Shown: one piece after another, positions 53,907-63,800 of the stretch
How positions within the stretch are numbered: the first letter of the stretch is position 1
How the letters are laid out: every line of letters begins with the position of its first letter
DNA from: UBA3700 sp963592135
Lineage (GTDB): Bacteria > Bacillota > Clostridia > Christensenellales > UBA3700
Direction: 5' to 3'
NCBI GenBank assembly: GCA_963592135.1
Contig: CAVAVP010000016.1
Location: 13,000-76,999, forward strand
Length of the DNA stretch: 64,000 nucleotides
Notes under the pieces: model-generated
Told to the model about the DNA's origin: nothing
Seen by the model: only the letters and a program-made list of their open reading frames with translations
The model's database searches: none
Position numbers and translations under genes: made by a program

Positions 53907-53925
53907 ACCTACTTACTTAGTAGGT
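53907..53925 (-). promoter_or_regulatory. Rrf2-type operator
   Basis: ACCTACT (53907-53913) and AGTAGGT (53919-53925) are perfect 7-nt inverted arms with a 5-nt centre, lying just downstream of the metY -10 box. The shape matches binding sites of Rrf2 regulators, and such a regulator is encoded at the end of this operon. Confidence 0.6.
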
Positions 53926-53932
53926 TGATATG

Positions 53933-53961
53933 ATTATAAACCCACCATTTCGGTATGTCAA
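53933..53961 (-). promoter_or_regulatory. consensus promoter of the metY-cysK operon
   Basis: Minus-strand TTGACA (53956-53961), 17-nt spacer, TATAAT (53933-53938): a perfect sigma-A consensus, as expected for a gene set controlled by a repressor. Confidence 0.85.
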
Positions 53962-53988
53962 TAGGTTTTTTATATTTTTTTCATAAAT

Positions 53989-54016
53989 AAAAAAAACTCG
54001 AGCTTATACTCTCGAG
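53989..54016 (-). terminator. terminator of the GH30 gene
   Basis: CTCGAG (53997-54002) and CTCGAG (54011-54016) pair around an 8-nt loop; minus-strand T-run of about 8 at 53989-53996. Confidence 0.75.
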
Positions 54017-54037
54017 CTTTTTTATTTATAAATTTAA

Positions 54038-55609
54038 TCATTTTAGAATTATAGTAGTTATGCTATTTGGCTCAAATTTAATTTGACCATTAAACTTACC
54101 ACTTGTTTCTTGTAAATATTGTCCGTCAGTTGATGTATACTTTGCATATGTTTCATATTGATCTTTTATATTCCACTCATATTCATAGTTAGTTATGTTT
54201 ATGTATATAAAAACAATAGAACCATCCGGATTTTTAAAAACATTATACAAATCATCTGCATAATTTGCATCTTCATCGCCGTTTTTATACCATTTTTTTA
54301 TTTTATCTAAATCTGTTAAATAAGACTTTTCATTTTGCAAATCTACTTGAATATATTGAGCCCCCTCTTGGACAAATTTTGAGTAATGTTTCATCATGTA
54401 ATATCTTGGAGCTACATTTACATCTGAATTCTTTTCATCCCAATTGTTATATAGCAATCCATCTTCATAATTATAATTAGAAACCGCAATCCACCATTGC
54501 CATGTGTTTGAATGTAAGATTCCTATATCATAGCACATAACATAACCTAAGAATTGTGCTGTTTCAAATGCATTAGAAACTCCACTGGACATTTGGCAAT
54601 ATTCTGTTTGGCTAAAATTCATGTTATATTCTTTAATTTTAGACATTGCATCTTCTCTTAAACTTCTTGAAGTTGAACTTTTGTATGCATGATAAGAAAT
54701 ATGATCTAATTCTTTAAAATAATCATACTTTTTCATTTCATCTAAATATTTTGTATTGAGACTCATAGGATAGCCACCTGATTCATATGCATCTAACTTA
54801 ATATTTGTGCCGTATTTTTTATTAAACGCACTCAGTTGTGTATATACTTCATTTAAGCATTTTGCTGCGCTTGCTGGCTCATAATGACATCCTTCTTGAG
54901 TTGCACCGTTTCCGCCCCATTTCCATTGTGGTTCATTAATTGGACTTATACATGTAACAGGATAATTATTATCTACTACAAAATATTTTAATATTTGCAT
55001 TAAATAACTTGCAAAAACATCATAATTTTCTTCAGATAAATTATCTGTACTTGCTGTAGTGCTATGGCATAAATTATTTTTAGTCATTAAATAATGAGGA
55101 GAATTTACAAATAAAATTAATGAATCTATACATCCATATGATAAAGATTTTTTAAGAACGTTCATTGCATTTTTATCTTTTGTAAAATCATAATTATTTT
55201 TATTTGAAACATATGCTAAAAGTTCGTCGTGTGAATTTCCTGTATAATTTTCACCTTTTAAGAAAGATTCACACATTCTTTCATCATCAGCATATGCATA
55301 TTCTTCTTTTTTATCTACTGAGCCACCACCAATGTTATATCTATAAATATTTAAACCTAACCCATCACTACTATATAGATATTTAACAATTTCATCTATG
55401 TTATCATTTCCACCAACAACTTGTGACCACCAAGCAGAAGAAGCACCAAAACCTTCCATTGTTTGATACACAATTCCACTTGATATATTCACTAAATTAT
55501 TTGCACTATCTGGTGTTTCATAAAATGTTTTATCTTTACACGAAGTAAATGAAAAAACTATTATACAAACTATTAATAAAATCAAAACCCCACTTATATA
55601 CTTTTTCAT
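54038..55609 (-). CDS. GH30-family glycoside hydrolase lipoprotein
   Basis: 523 residues from the ATG at 55609, which follows AAAGGTTTAAT; an upstream GTG at 55627 overlaps the AlkD-like gene and is rejected. Signal peptide with lipobox FTSC (Cys24). The (beta/alpha)8 barrel starts with MEGFGASSAWW, acid/base Glu226 in ISPINEPQWKW, nucleophile Glu336 in SQTEYC, and ends with the short beta side-domain. The pattern suits endo-beta-1,6-galactanase or glucanase-like GH30 members. A surface sugar-polymer enzyme; substrate is a guess. Confidence 0.85.
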   Translation of the reverse strand: MKKYISGVLILLIVCIIVFSFTSCKDKTFYETPDSANNLVNISSGIVYQTMEGFGASSAWWSQVVGGNDNIDEIVKYLYSSDGLGLNIYRYNIGGGSVDKKEEYAYADDERMCESFLKGENYTGNSHDELLAYVSNKNNYDFTKDKNAMNVLKKSLSYGCIDSLILFVNSPHYLMTKNNLCHSTTASTDNLSEENYDVFASYLMQILKYFVVDNNYPVTCISPINEPQWKWGGNGATQEGCHYEPASAAKCLNEVYTQLSAFNKKYGTNIKLDAYESGGYPMSLNTKYLDEMKKYDYFKELDHISYHAYKSSTSRSLREDAMSKIKEYNMNFSQTEYCQMSSGVSNAFETAQFLGYVMCYDIGILHSNTWQWWIAVSNYNYEDGLLYNNWDEKNSDVNVAPRYYMMKHYSKFVQEGAQYIQVDLQNEKSYLTDLDKIKKWYKNGDEDANYADDLYNVFKNPDGSIVFIYINITNYEYEWNIKDQYETYAKYTSTDGQYLQETSGKFNGQIKFEPNSITTIILK

Positions 55610-55610
55610 A

Positions 55611-56228
55611 TTAAACCTTTCTTTCACGTATGGAATCCTTTATTTTTTGTTTAATCATTTTTTTAACATCTTCATTTTTTATATTAGAAATCAACCTTTC
55701 AGCCCTCTTGTTGTCTATAAAATACAATTTTTGTATAAGCCATGCTATAGCCATTTTAACATAATATTTATCATTTTCAACTTTTTGTATATTTAGCACT
55801 ACATCATCTATATGATTTTCATCTAAAAAATTAAATAGAAGATTTACTATTCCCCATCTACATATAAATTCTTGATCACTTTTTAAAAACTCTAAACACT
55901 TGTTGTAAAATTTTTCATCTTTACTCTTCCAATGAGTTGTATCACATATAGACCAATCATCTATTATTTTAACAAAATCATCTATAAGTTCAATATTTTT
56001 TGTGTATGCTATAACCATTCCCTTTAACATATTTATTTCAAATATATTGGATTTCATTTTTAAAAATTCTAAATAGTTTTTCTCTTTATAAATTTTCAAA
56101 GCATACTTTCTTAATTTAGGAATTCTTACGCCATAGATTTCATATTTTGTTGAAGTTAATCTTTTACTAAATTCTTTATATTTTTCTTCTTTATTATCAT
56201 TTAAAAATTGATTTACAACATCAAACAT
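55611..56228 (-). CDS. AlkD-like DNA alkylation repair protein
   Basis: 205 residues of HEAT-like repeats. YGVRIPKLRKYALKI near the start and DDWSICDTTHW in the middle match the DNA alkylation repair (AlkD/AlkC-like) family, which excises alkylated bases or binds DNA. Starts immediately after the transglutaminase lipoprotein, with GGGGGAT inside that gene as ribosome site, and ends 1 bp before the GH30 ATG, so the three are co-transcribed although functionally unrelated. Confidence 0.85.
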   Translation of the reverse strand: MFDVVNQFLNDNKEEKYKEFSKRLTSTKYEIYGVRIPKLRKYALKIYKEKNYLEFLKMKSNIFEINMLKGMVIAYTKNIELIDDFVKIIDDWSICDTTHWKSKDEKFYNKCLEFLKSDQEFICRWGIVNLLFNFLDENHIDDVVLNIQKVENDKYYVKMAIAWLIQKLYFIDNKRAERLISNIKNEDVKKMIKQKIKDSIRERKV

Positions 56229-59012
56229 CTACGCATCCCCCGTAATTCTTAAATAAACTACATTTTGGAATCTTGTAATAGTATTATTATTTGCATCTGA
56301 TCTTACAAAATAAACTATATTTTCAAAGCTTGCATTAAATGTTGTGTGATTACTATAGTACTCTTCAAGCCATTCTTTAACCTTTAAAGCACCATCCCCG
56401 AGCCCTACGACATTTAATTTAATACTAAATTGTAAAGTCTCTCCCGCTTTTACAACCCTATTTTCACCAATTTGGCAATAATAATCTATAAGAGTAAAGA
56501 ATTTTTCTTTACTTGTTATGTATAAATCATAAACTTCGTTATTATATGTAAATAAACTTGAAGCCCAATAATCATACTGACCATCACCAGCGTAATAATT
56601 TCCAGCTTCATATTGTGTATATTCAGTTCTACCATTGTATGACTCTGATTCGTATTCACTCATCATAAAGAAATCATAATTTATAAGCTCATATTTTTGC
56701 GTTCCTGAACAATCAAGGCCATTTGACCAAGTGATATCTATTGTGTACCAGTTTTCATCAAGTTGAACTTTTATCCATGTGTGATTTCCGCTATCAACCT
56801 TTCCCATAGTCTTATAGGTTTTAATTCCTTCTATATTACACATAATAGACATTGCAGCCGCAAGTCCATTACATACTGCTACCCTATAGAAAAATACACC
56901 TTCCGCATAGAATGATGTGTTTTTATAAATCGAAGCATATTCACTACTTATTGCAGATAGTTTAGAAGATTTAGTTGTCAATCCTCTATCGTATATAGTG
57001 TTATAATTGATATAATCATAGATAGCTAATACTTTTTCATAATCTGTCATATTATCATCTACTATTTTTCTTAAAACTTCTTTTGCTCTTGTATAAACTT
57101 TATCCGCATTAGAATTTACAACAGGAACTGGTTTTAATCCCGCCTCTAGCGCTAAATATAATTCAACTGAAGTGCTAACTTGTGCAGTTTTTTCTATACT
57201 ATCTACCTTAAAGTCATTAAATGTTAAACTTCTTGTACTTTCACCATTTGTATAATAATGTAATTGAGAATTTGGATATTCTTTATAAATAGAGGTGCCA
57301 TCATATGCATTATATGATGTATAAGGTCTGGCAGATCCTGATCTTAATATTATAGAAAAACCAAATTCATTTTCATCATAATCACTATTTGTTCTTGCAG
57401 TCTCAACACTAAGCGTACTTGAAGAATATTGAAGTGGTTCAATAAAAGCACTATAAGCATCCTTTATTGCGTGGCTCAACGCATCATCTGTTGTATATGT
57501 ACTCAACATATATGGAGAATAGAATCTGTAAGATTCTTGAACTGTACACTCTGTTTGTCTAAAGATATCTGAATCTCCATAATGGATAATAGAATAAGCT
57601 ATATAATCATTAAACTCACTTTTGTTACTTATAAAACTATTACAATTCTTACCTAAATATTCAAAATAGTTACTTAAATGTTTTTTAACTGTTTCGTCGG
57701 TTAAATTTACATCAAGCATTATATATTCTGATGTATAGTAATCCTCACCATATACAAGCGTTACTCTTACATAAGTCCCCTTATTAGACAATATATTTAC
57801 AGCATTAAATAAATTGCCATTAAACAACTTGCTATAATTACCATCCTTGCTTGAATAATTTACACCACCAATTGTTACTATTGCTTCATTATATGCATAA
57901 TCACTATTCCACTTAACATAAACATTTGGATATAATGAATCATAATCAATTACAACGTCATATGGAGTTTTATTTCCAGCATCAATATTTACCTCTACAC
58001 TGCTATAGCCCATATCTACACCACTATAGTTATAATAGAACCTAATTTCGTGACTTCCACAAGAAAGTCCATTTAATTGTGATTTGTATAATGTAACATT
58101 ATTACTTGTTGCCTTATACCATGTGCCAGATGAAACAATTTTATCATCAACTGTCACCTTATATAATGCTTTAGAGTATGATACATTAGTTATTTTATCT
58201 GTCCAATTTAAAACCACATCGTTAGCGGCAAGTCCTCTTGAATAAGATAAGTAATTTTTATCTAAATTTAATGGCAATGATTTTACTAAAGATATATAAG
58301 CAGAGCTTTCATTTCCATTTTCATAAGTTATAGTTAAAGGAATTCTAGCACCTGCTGAATACTTAGCAATATATTCTTTTTTCAAAACAATAATATTACA
58401 CTCATCATCATAAGACCAATCACTGCCTTTTATTGCGGGCATATTAATACTTGTAACTTTATTTTCAGAATCTAAAGATATAGCATAATCTATCCCTTGA
58501 TTTACTAGCATATCCATTTTATTTGAATAAGCACAATAGTAATAATTGCCATCACCATGAATACTATTTTCACCTGTTATAACCTCTTCAGGTTCCTTTA
58601 CAGGATAATCTAAAGCGTCATCGCTATAAACTATTTTTGTTGAAATAATATTTGAAGAATAAGACGAATCTTTTGTAAATGCAATAATATATGCAGTTAG
58701 ACTTCTCCATTGAGATAAACTATCTGGAAGTGCTATAGTTTGCATTATCTCATCATTCGCATTAACTTTTTGAGAAAACACACATAAATCTTCATAATCA
58801 TCTGAATAAATAGATATTTCATAAAATGCAGCCCCGTTTGTTGTAAACCACATTAGAGAGTTTTGCCATTTAACAAATTTAAAACCGATTTTTTCGTTTA
58901 GTACTAAATTTACACTCTCATCTTTCGTTTTTTTATCACAAGCAATTAAGCCCAAACACGAAAATAGAAGAGCTAATATTATTAGTACTGATACGAACAA
59001 CCTTTTTCTCAT
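56229..59012 (-). CDS. surface lipoprotein with transglutaminase-like domain
   Basis: 927 residues. Lipobox LIAC near residue 25. The N-terminal two-thirds are fibronectin-like or other beta domains (for example VNLVLNEKIGFKFVKW). The C-terminal part is paralogous to that of the 40309-44052 protein: STSVELYLALEAG, MTDYEKVLAIYDYINYN, and a transglutaminase triad Cys714 (AVCNG), His744 (SGNHTW), Asp759 (TIDITW) with the same spacing (30 and 15). It has no InlB-type repeats. The start has no Shine-Dalgarno; a TAAAAT box lies 6 nt upstream (59019-59024). Confidence 0.83.
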   Translation of the reverse strand: MRKRLFVSVLIILALLFSCLGLIACDKKTKDESVNLVLNEKIGFKFVKWQNSLMWFTTNGAAFYEISIYSDDYEDLCVFSQKVNANDEIMQTIALPDSLSQWRSLTAYIIAFTKDSSYSSNIISTKIVYSDDALDYPVKEPEEVITGENSIHGDGNYYYCAYSNKMDMLVNQGIDYAISLDSENKVTSINMPAIKGSDWSYDDECNIIVLKKEYIAKYSAGARIPLTITYENGNESSAYISLVKSLPLNLDKNYLSYSRGLAANDVVLNWTDKITNVSYSKALYKVTVDDKIVSSGTWYKATSNNVTLYKSQLNGLSCGSHEIRFYYNYSGVDMGYSSVEVNIDAGNKTPYDVVIDYDSLYPNVYVKWNSDYAYNEAIVTIGGVNYSSKDGNYSKLFNGNLFNAVNILSNKGTYVRVTLVYGEDYYTSEYIMLDVNLTDETVKKHLSNYFEYLGKNCNSFISNKSEFNDYIAYSIIHYGDSDIFRQTECTVQESYRFYSPYMLSTYTTDDALSHAIKDAYSAFIEPLQYSSSTLSVETARTNSDYDENEFGFSIILRSGSARPYTSYNAYDGTSIYKEYPNSQLHYYTNGESTRSLTFNDFKVDSIEKTAQVSTSVELYLALEAGLKPVPVVNSNADKVYTRAKEVLRKIVDDNMTDYEKVLAIYDYINYNTIYDRGLTTKSSKLSAISSEYASIYKNTSFYAEGVFFYRVAVCNGLAAAMSIMCNIEGIKTYKTMGKVDSGNHTWIKVQLDENWYTIDITWSNGLDCSGTQKYELINYDFFMMSEYESESYNGRTEYTQYEAGNYYAGDGQYDYWASSLFTYNNEVYDLYITSKEKFFTLIDYYCQIGENRVVKAGETLQFSIKLNVVGLGDGALKVKEWLEEYYSNHTTFNASFENIVYFVRSDANNNTITRFQNVVYLRITGDA

Positions 59013-59018
59013 AATTTA

Positions 59019-59047
59019 ATTTTAGTAAAATTAAATTAAAATAACCA
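59019..59047 (-). promoter_or_regulatory. possible promoter giving a leaderless start at 59012
   Basis: Minus-strand TAAAAT (59019-59024) lies 6 nt before the ATG. The -35 at 17 nt (TGGTTA, 59042-59047) is weak. Confidence 0.35.
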
Positions 59048-59080
59048 TAAACAATTTAAAATAATTATGGACAAAAAAAA

Positions 59081-60367
59081 CTAGTTTACTGACTTATGAA
59101 CTTCGCCTTGACTCTCTTCAATAACATCATGATCCGTTGAGTGTTTTTCGAAATCACAAAGCGTTTTATCTGGATATTTTTTAAACAATATTTTTAATAA
59201 AAGTGGAGTTAATATTGAAGATACAATGATTAATAAAACAAATGCTGGATAGTATTCCTGAGTCATGATACCACTTCTAACACCTTCATTGGCTATAATT
59301 AAACATACCTCTCCTCTTACCATCATACCTATCCCAACTTTTGCGGATTCATCCCATGTATAACCACACACCTTTGCACCAAATCCTGCTCCTAAGAACT
59401 TTCCTAAAAGAGCTATTACCACAAATGCAACACTAAATAAAACTAAATTCCAACTAAATGATTGAACTATTGTTTCATAAGGAAGCGATACACCTATATT
59501 TACAAAGAATATTGGCGAGAATATCATATATGCACTTTGATCTATTCTTGTTTCAACATATTCCGTTTCTTTCATATTAGAAAGCATCATACCTGCCATA
59601 AAAGCACCTGTGATAGCTGCTATTCCAAACAATTCCTCTGCTGCCCATGAATAAACAAAACATGCACCTAAACTTACAACAGACAATCTTCTTGAGTGAG
59701 GCCACCTTTTAGAAGCTACTTTGAATAAATAGTGTATTCCAAATCCAATCAGTATTGCTGTCATAAAGAATAGTACAACATTTATCAAAACTACTAAAAA
59801 GGATAAATTATCTGAGAATTTTAATAATTTTGCAATTCTACCAGCAATTGTTGTTTCCCCAGTATTTGCTGTGAAGAATGCTAAAATAACAACACCAATA
59901 ACGTCATCAATTACTGCTGCTGTTACAATAGACGAACCAACTTTTCCATGCAACACATCTAACTCTTTTAAACTAGCCACAGTTATTCCAACAGATGTTG
60001 CTGTAAGAATAGCGCCGAAAAATAATCTCATTTTTGTAGATATTCCTGGAATTATAAAAGATACACCAAAACCAAATAAGAATGGAACTAAAACGCCAAG
60101 AGCGGTAATTACAATAGATGGACCAGCATTTTCCTTTAATTCTTTAAAATTAGTACACATGCCAGCCGTAAACATTATTAAAATAACACCAATTTCCGCA
60201 AATAAATCTAGATAATCTGTTGAACGTACAATATTAGTTAAACCAAAGATTACGCCAACAATTAGTGATCCCAAAACTTGCGATAAGCCAATATTTTTAA
60301 AGGCTACTCCTACAACCTTTGTAACAATCAATATTAAAGCGATTTCTAATAAAAATCTATAGTCCAT
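59081..60367 (-). CDS. cation:proton antiporter (CPA2 family)
   Basis: 428 residues, about 12 membrane segments. The transport signature with a double aspartate is TAAVIDDVIGVVIL, and LFAEIGVILIMFTAGM is the usual early helix. No C-terminal TrkA-N or RCK domain, so an NhaS/KefB-like core only. It exchanges Na+ or K+ for H+. AAGGGAAAACC precedes the ATG. A consensus promoter and a 13-nt palindrome lie directly upstream, which suggests repressor control. Confidence 0.88.
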   Translation of the reverse strand: MDYRFLLEIALILIVTKVVGVAFKNIGLSQVLGSLIVGVIFGLTNIVRSTDYLDLFAEIGVILIMFTAGMCTNFKELKENAGPSIVITALGVLVPFLFGFGVSFIIPGISTKMRLFFGAILTATSVGITVASLKELDVLHGKVGSSIVTAAVIDDVIGVVILAFFTANTGETTIAGRIAKLLKFSDNLSFLVVLINVVLFFMTAILIGFGIHYLFKVASKRWPHSRRLSVVSLGACFVYSWAAEELFGIAAITGAFMAGMMLSNMKETEYVETRIDQSAYMIFSPIFFVNIGVSLPYETIVQSFSWNLVLFSVAFVVIALLGKFLGAGFGAKVCGYTWDESAKVGIGMMVRGEVCLIIANEGVRSGIMTQEYYPAFVLLIIVSSILTPLLLKILFKKYPDKTLCDFEKHSTDHDVIEESQGEVHKSVN

Positions 60368-60384
60368 GGTTTTCCCTTGATAAG

Positions 60385-60397
60385 CGATAATTTATCG
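60385..60397 (-). promoter_or_regulatory. palindromic operator candidate before the antiporter
   Basis: CGATAATTTATCG is a perfect 13-nt palindrome (6-nt arms, central T), positioned at the expected transcription start, 7 nt after the -10 box. Confidence 0.55.
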
Positions 60398-60403
60398 TAA
60401 TGA

Positions 60404-60432
60404 ATTATAGTTTTACATATATTAAATGTCAA
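60404..60432 (-). promoter_or_regulatory. consensus promoter of the antiporter gene
   Basis: Minus-strand TTGACA (60427-60432), 17-nt spacer, TATAAT (60404-60409): perfect consensus. Confidence 0.85.
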
Positions 60433-60440
60433 ATAATAAA

Positions 60441-60471
60441 ATATGCTTTCCTAAAAAAAAGGAAAGCATAT
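60441..60471 (-). terminator. terminator after ydbC
   Basis: ATATGCTTTCC (60441-60451) pairs with GGAAAGCATAT (60461-60471) around a 9-nt loop; tail is TTTATTATTT. Confidence 0.8.
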
Positions 60472-60499
60472 AAAATAGCAATACTATATTCTTATATTC

Positions 60500-60721
60500 T
60501 TATAAATCAATTGAATTTAAAATGTTTCTTAATTCTTTAACTTCATCTTGACTTAAAACAATGCCCTTGCCGACAATTTTATCATCTGCTGACCAGTCTC
60601 TAATATCGTACTTAGGTTCATTTCCATTCCAACTAATTAGTCTAACTTCTTTTGTCCATCCTGCTTTAGTTTCAGAAATAACACCTAACTTTTGAACAAC
60701 TTCTACCTTATAATCTGCCAT
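60500..60721 (-). CDS. YdbC family protein (PC4-like single-strand nucleic acid binding)
   Basis: 73 residues. The motif KYDIRDWSADDKIVGKGIVLS and the conserved W/D pattern are those of YdbC, a homologue of the PC4 transcriptional coactivator that binds single-stranded DNA. GGAGGTT precedes the ATG; own promoter and terminator. Confidence 0.9.
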   Translation of the reverse strand: MADYKVEVVQKLGVISETKAGWTKEVRLISWNGNEPKYDIRDWSADDKIVGKGIVLSQDEVKELRNILNSIDL

Positions 60722-60754
60722 AGTAACCTCCGAGTTAACTTTTAAGTTGCTTTA

Positions 60755-60783
60755 ATACTACCATAGAAATAAACACATTTCAA
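60755..60783 (-). promoter_or_regulatory. ydbC promoter
   Basis: Minus-strand TTGAAA (60778-60783), 17-nt spacer, TAGTAT (60755-60760). Confidence 0.5.
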
Positions 60784-60812
60784 TATATAATATTAAAACT
60801 TTTTATTTATTT

Positions 60813-63800
60813 TTATTCTTTTATATTTTTATAAATAATCTTGTCCCTTTCTCTTTTTGCTATATCTTCTTTATCTAGTGGAATATAAATTTGCTTGTTT
60901 TTAATAACTGGAACCATTCTAAATTTATACTCTATTGGATCTAAACTCTTATGTCTAAACTCAACCCTTGTATCTGGTCCACAACTATTTGTTCCAAGAC
61001 CTCTAACAAAGGAATCTATCTTTACAACAGTTCTAATTTCATCATAGACATCCTTTGTATGAGTAGCTTTATTAATTACATCATCCCTATAAGGTTGAGT
61101 TGTAAAATTGAATGTAGTTTCATCTGTTATAAATCTAATACCATTACCCTCGTCATTTGTAAGTTGTGCCCATCTTACATCAGTTCTATTACCACAATCT
61201 TGAGGTCTTATATAAACAGGTTGGAAAGTTTCTACTCTATCTGAATAAATGCCTATTAAACTTTGCTTTTTAAAATCAGAATAGTTTTCAACTTCCCCCC
61301 TTCCATAATATAAAACGTTTCTACAATCAGATGGAAGTTCAATATTTAATCCAAATTTTGGAAGATCATATGGCTTTGCTAAATCTAAAACTGAACTTAC
61401 ATCCATTACACCATTACCGTATATATCATATGTGGTTGTAACATTCATTCTATTTCTGCCAAGTACAAATATTCTTTGTAAAACTGTAGCTCTAACTCTA
61501 TCTGAAAGTTTATTACATGTAAATGAATCGAAATGAATTGTAGCCCTATCTAAACCATTTTTCCTCCATTTCTTTTCAACGTACATATAGTTATCTATAT
61601 TGCCTCTAAAGATATTTGGATACATAATTTGAGCATTTTCTTCTTGGCTTAAAAGTTCACAATCTTTAATATTATAACTTAATAAATTACCTGTTTCTTT
61701 ATCAAAGATAATGCTTCCATTATTTGTTGCTATTCTATATCTTCCATTTTCTTCAATACACGCTATATTATCTGCTTCTATATTGGATAATCTATCTACA
61801 GATAAACATAACAACAATTGATCTCTTGCCATTTCTATACCAGTTTTTTTGTCTAGATAATAAATATTTAAGAAGCAATCCTTTGATGGTATGATTAACG
61901 GATGATTAAATTTAAAGTCATAGCTAGATAGAGGTAAAATTGTAGCTTCAAATTCTTCCCCTGCTAAAACTTCACCATTTTGAGAATATTCCCATCTAAA
62001 TAAAATGTTAGAAGAATCTGCAAAGAAATTAGTATTTGTAATCTTATAAACATTATTAGAAAGGTATGTTATCTTGTATGGGTTATAAACACAACGCATC
62101 TCAAGAGCGCTTGTTGATGGCTTTCTATCCGGAGTCATTAGACCATCTACACAGAAATTTGAATCGTGTGCGTACTCACCATGGTCACCACCATACGTAT
62201 AAGTACCATCCTTTTCTAAAACGGCATGGTCTGCCCATTCCCAAATACAACCACCCATCATAAATGGAGTTGCGTTTATAATCTCCCAATATTTATCTAG
62301 CGACCCTGGACCTACTCCCATTGCGTGAGCATATTCACACAAGAAATATGGAGAAGAATAATATCTCGCAGGCAGTTTATGTGCTGCCATTTTTTCCATT
62401 CTTTCTGTTGGAGTATACATTTGGGACAAAACATCATATTTCCATCTTATTGTTCTACAAACAGCTTCATAGTGAATTGGAACAGATGGATCTAGTTTCT
62501 TTAATTTTTCATAACAGTAATCTTGGTTTTTCCAACCACCACTTTCATTACCTAAAGACCACATTGTAATACAAGGATTATTTCTATCTCTCATATACAT
62601 TCTATAAACTCTATCCCAGAATCTATCTCTCCATCTTTGGTCATTAGAAATCAAGTTTGGTTGTTTAAAATATTTAATACCAGTACCATGAGTCTCTATA
62701 TCCGCCTCATCTATGATGTATAATCCAAGATAATTTGCCATTTTTATAAACAATGGATCTGGTGGATAATGAGATGTTCTAACGGCATTGACATTCATAA
62801 GTTTCATTAATTCAACATCCTTAAGCATTTCACTTACTGACATTGTAAAGCCGTTTTTTGGACTTGTATCGTGGTGATTTACACCCTTTATTTTAATTGG
62901 CATATTGTTATAGTAGAATACAGAATTTTCTATTTCAATCTTTCTAAAACCTACTTCTTGCCTTACACAGAATAATGTTTGGTCACCTTTCTTTAGCGAT
63001 ATAACAAGCTTATATAGACAAGGAACTTCAGCGCTCCACAAATATGGTTTTTCAAGCGTATAATTCCATAATGTTTCGCCTTCTTCTTGTGCTATAAGCT
63101 TTTTACCATAGTAAAGTTCATAGCAAACTCTTACATTCTTTTCCATAACAGCATCTACATCAACAATTAACATTTTTGCTGTTTCATCTATGCTTTCAAC
63201 TTTAACATCATAATCCCAAATTCTATTGTGAGTATAATTTGTAATATATACATCTCTAAAGATACCGCTATTTCTAAACATGTCTTGGCACTCTAAATAT
63301 GTACCTGTACACCACTTATATACTAAGCATAAAATTTCGTTAGGGCCATCTATAACAAATGGTGTTATATCAAATTCAGCAGTATTATGACTTCCTTCTG
63401 AATATCCTACAAATCTACCATTACAATAAACTTGTACACATGAAGACACACCTAAGAAGGTAAGTATATGCTTTGCTTTGTGTTCAAGTTGGAACTTCTT
63501 TCTATATATACCCACTGTATTATATACAGGAACAGTATTTTCTTTTCCTCTTTTGTTATCTATTGGAAATGATTTTCCATAAACGCCAATATCCTCTGGA
63601 ACAAAAGGAGGATTACAATCAAATTGATATCTTGTGTTTATATAAAAAGGTTTTTCATAACCTTGGAATTGCCAACAACCAGGAACTGTGATTGATTCAA
63701 AATCATACGTATAAGAATCAAGTTCTCTTGGCATATCTGAAAGTCTATAGTAAAAACAAAAATCCCACTTACCAGAAAGCATTGTAACCATGTCTGATTT

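Noticed and set aside
53754..53925. SAM riboswitch or T-box in the metY leader
   Set aside because: The leader is only about 170 nt, has no T-box sequence and no S-box-like junction; it contains a short open frame instead.
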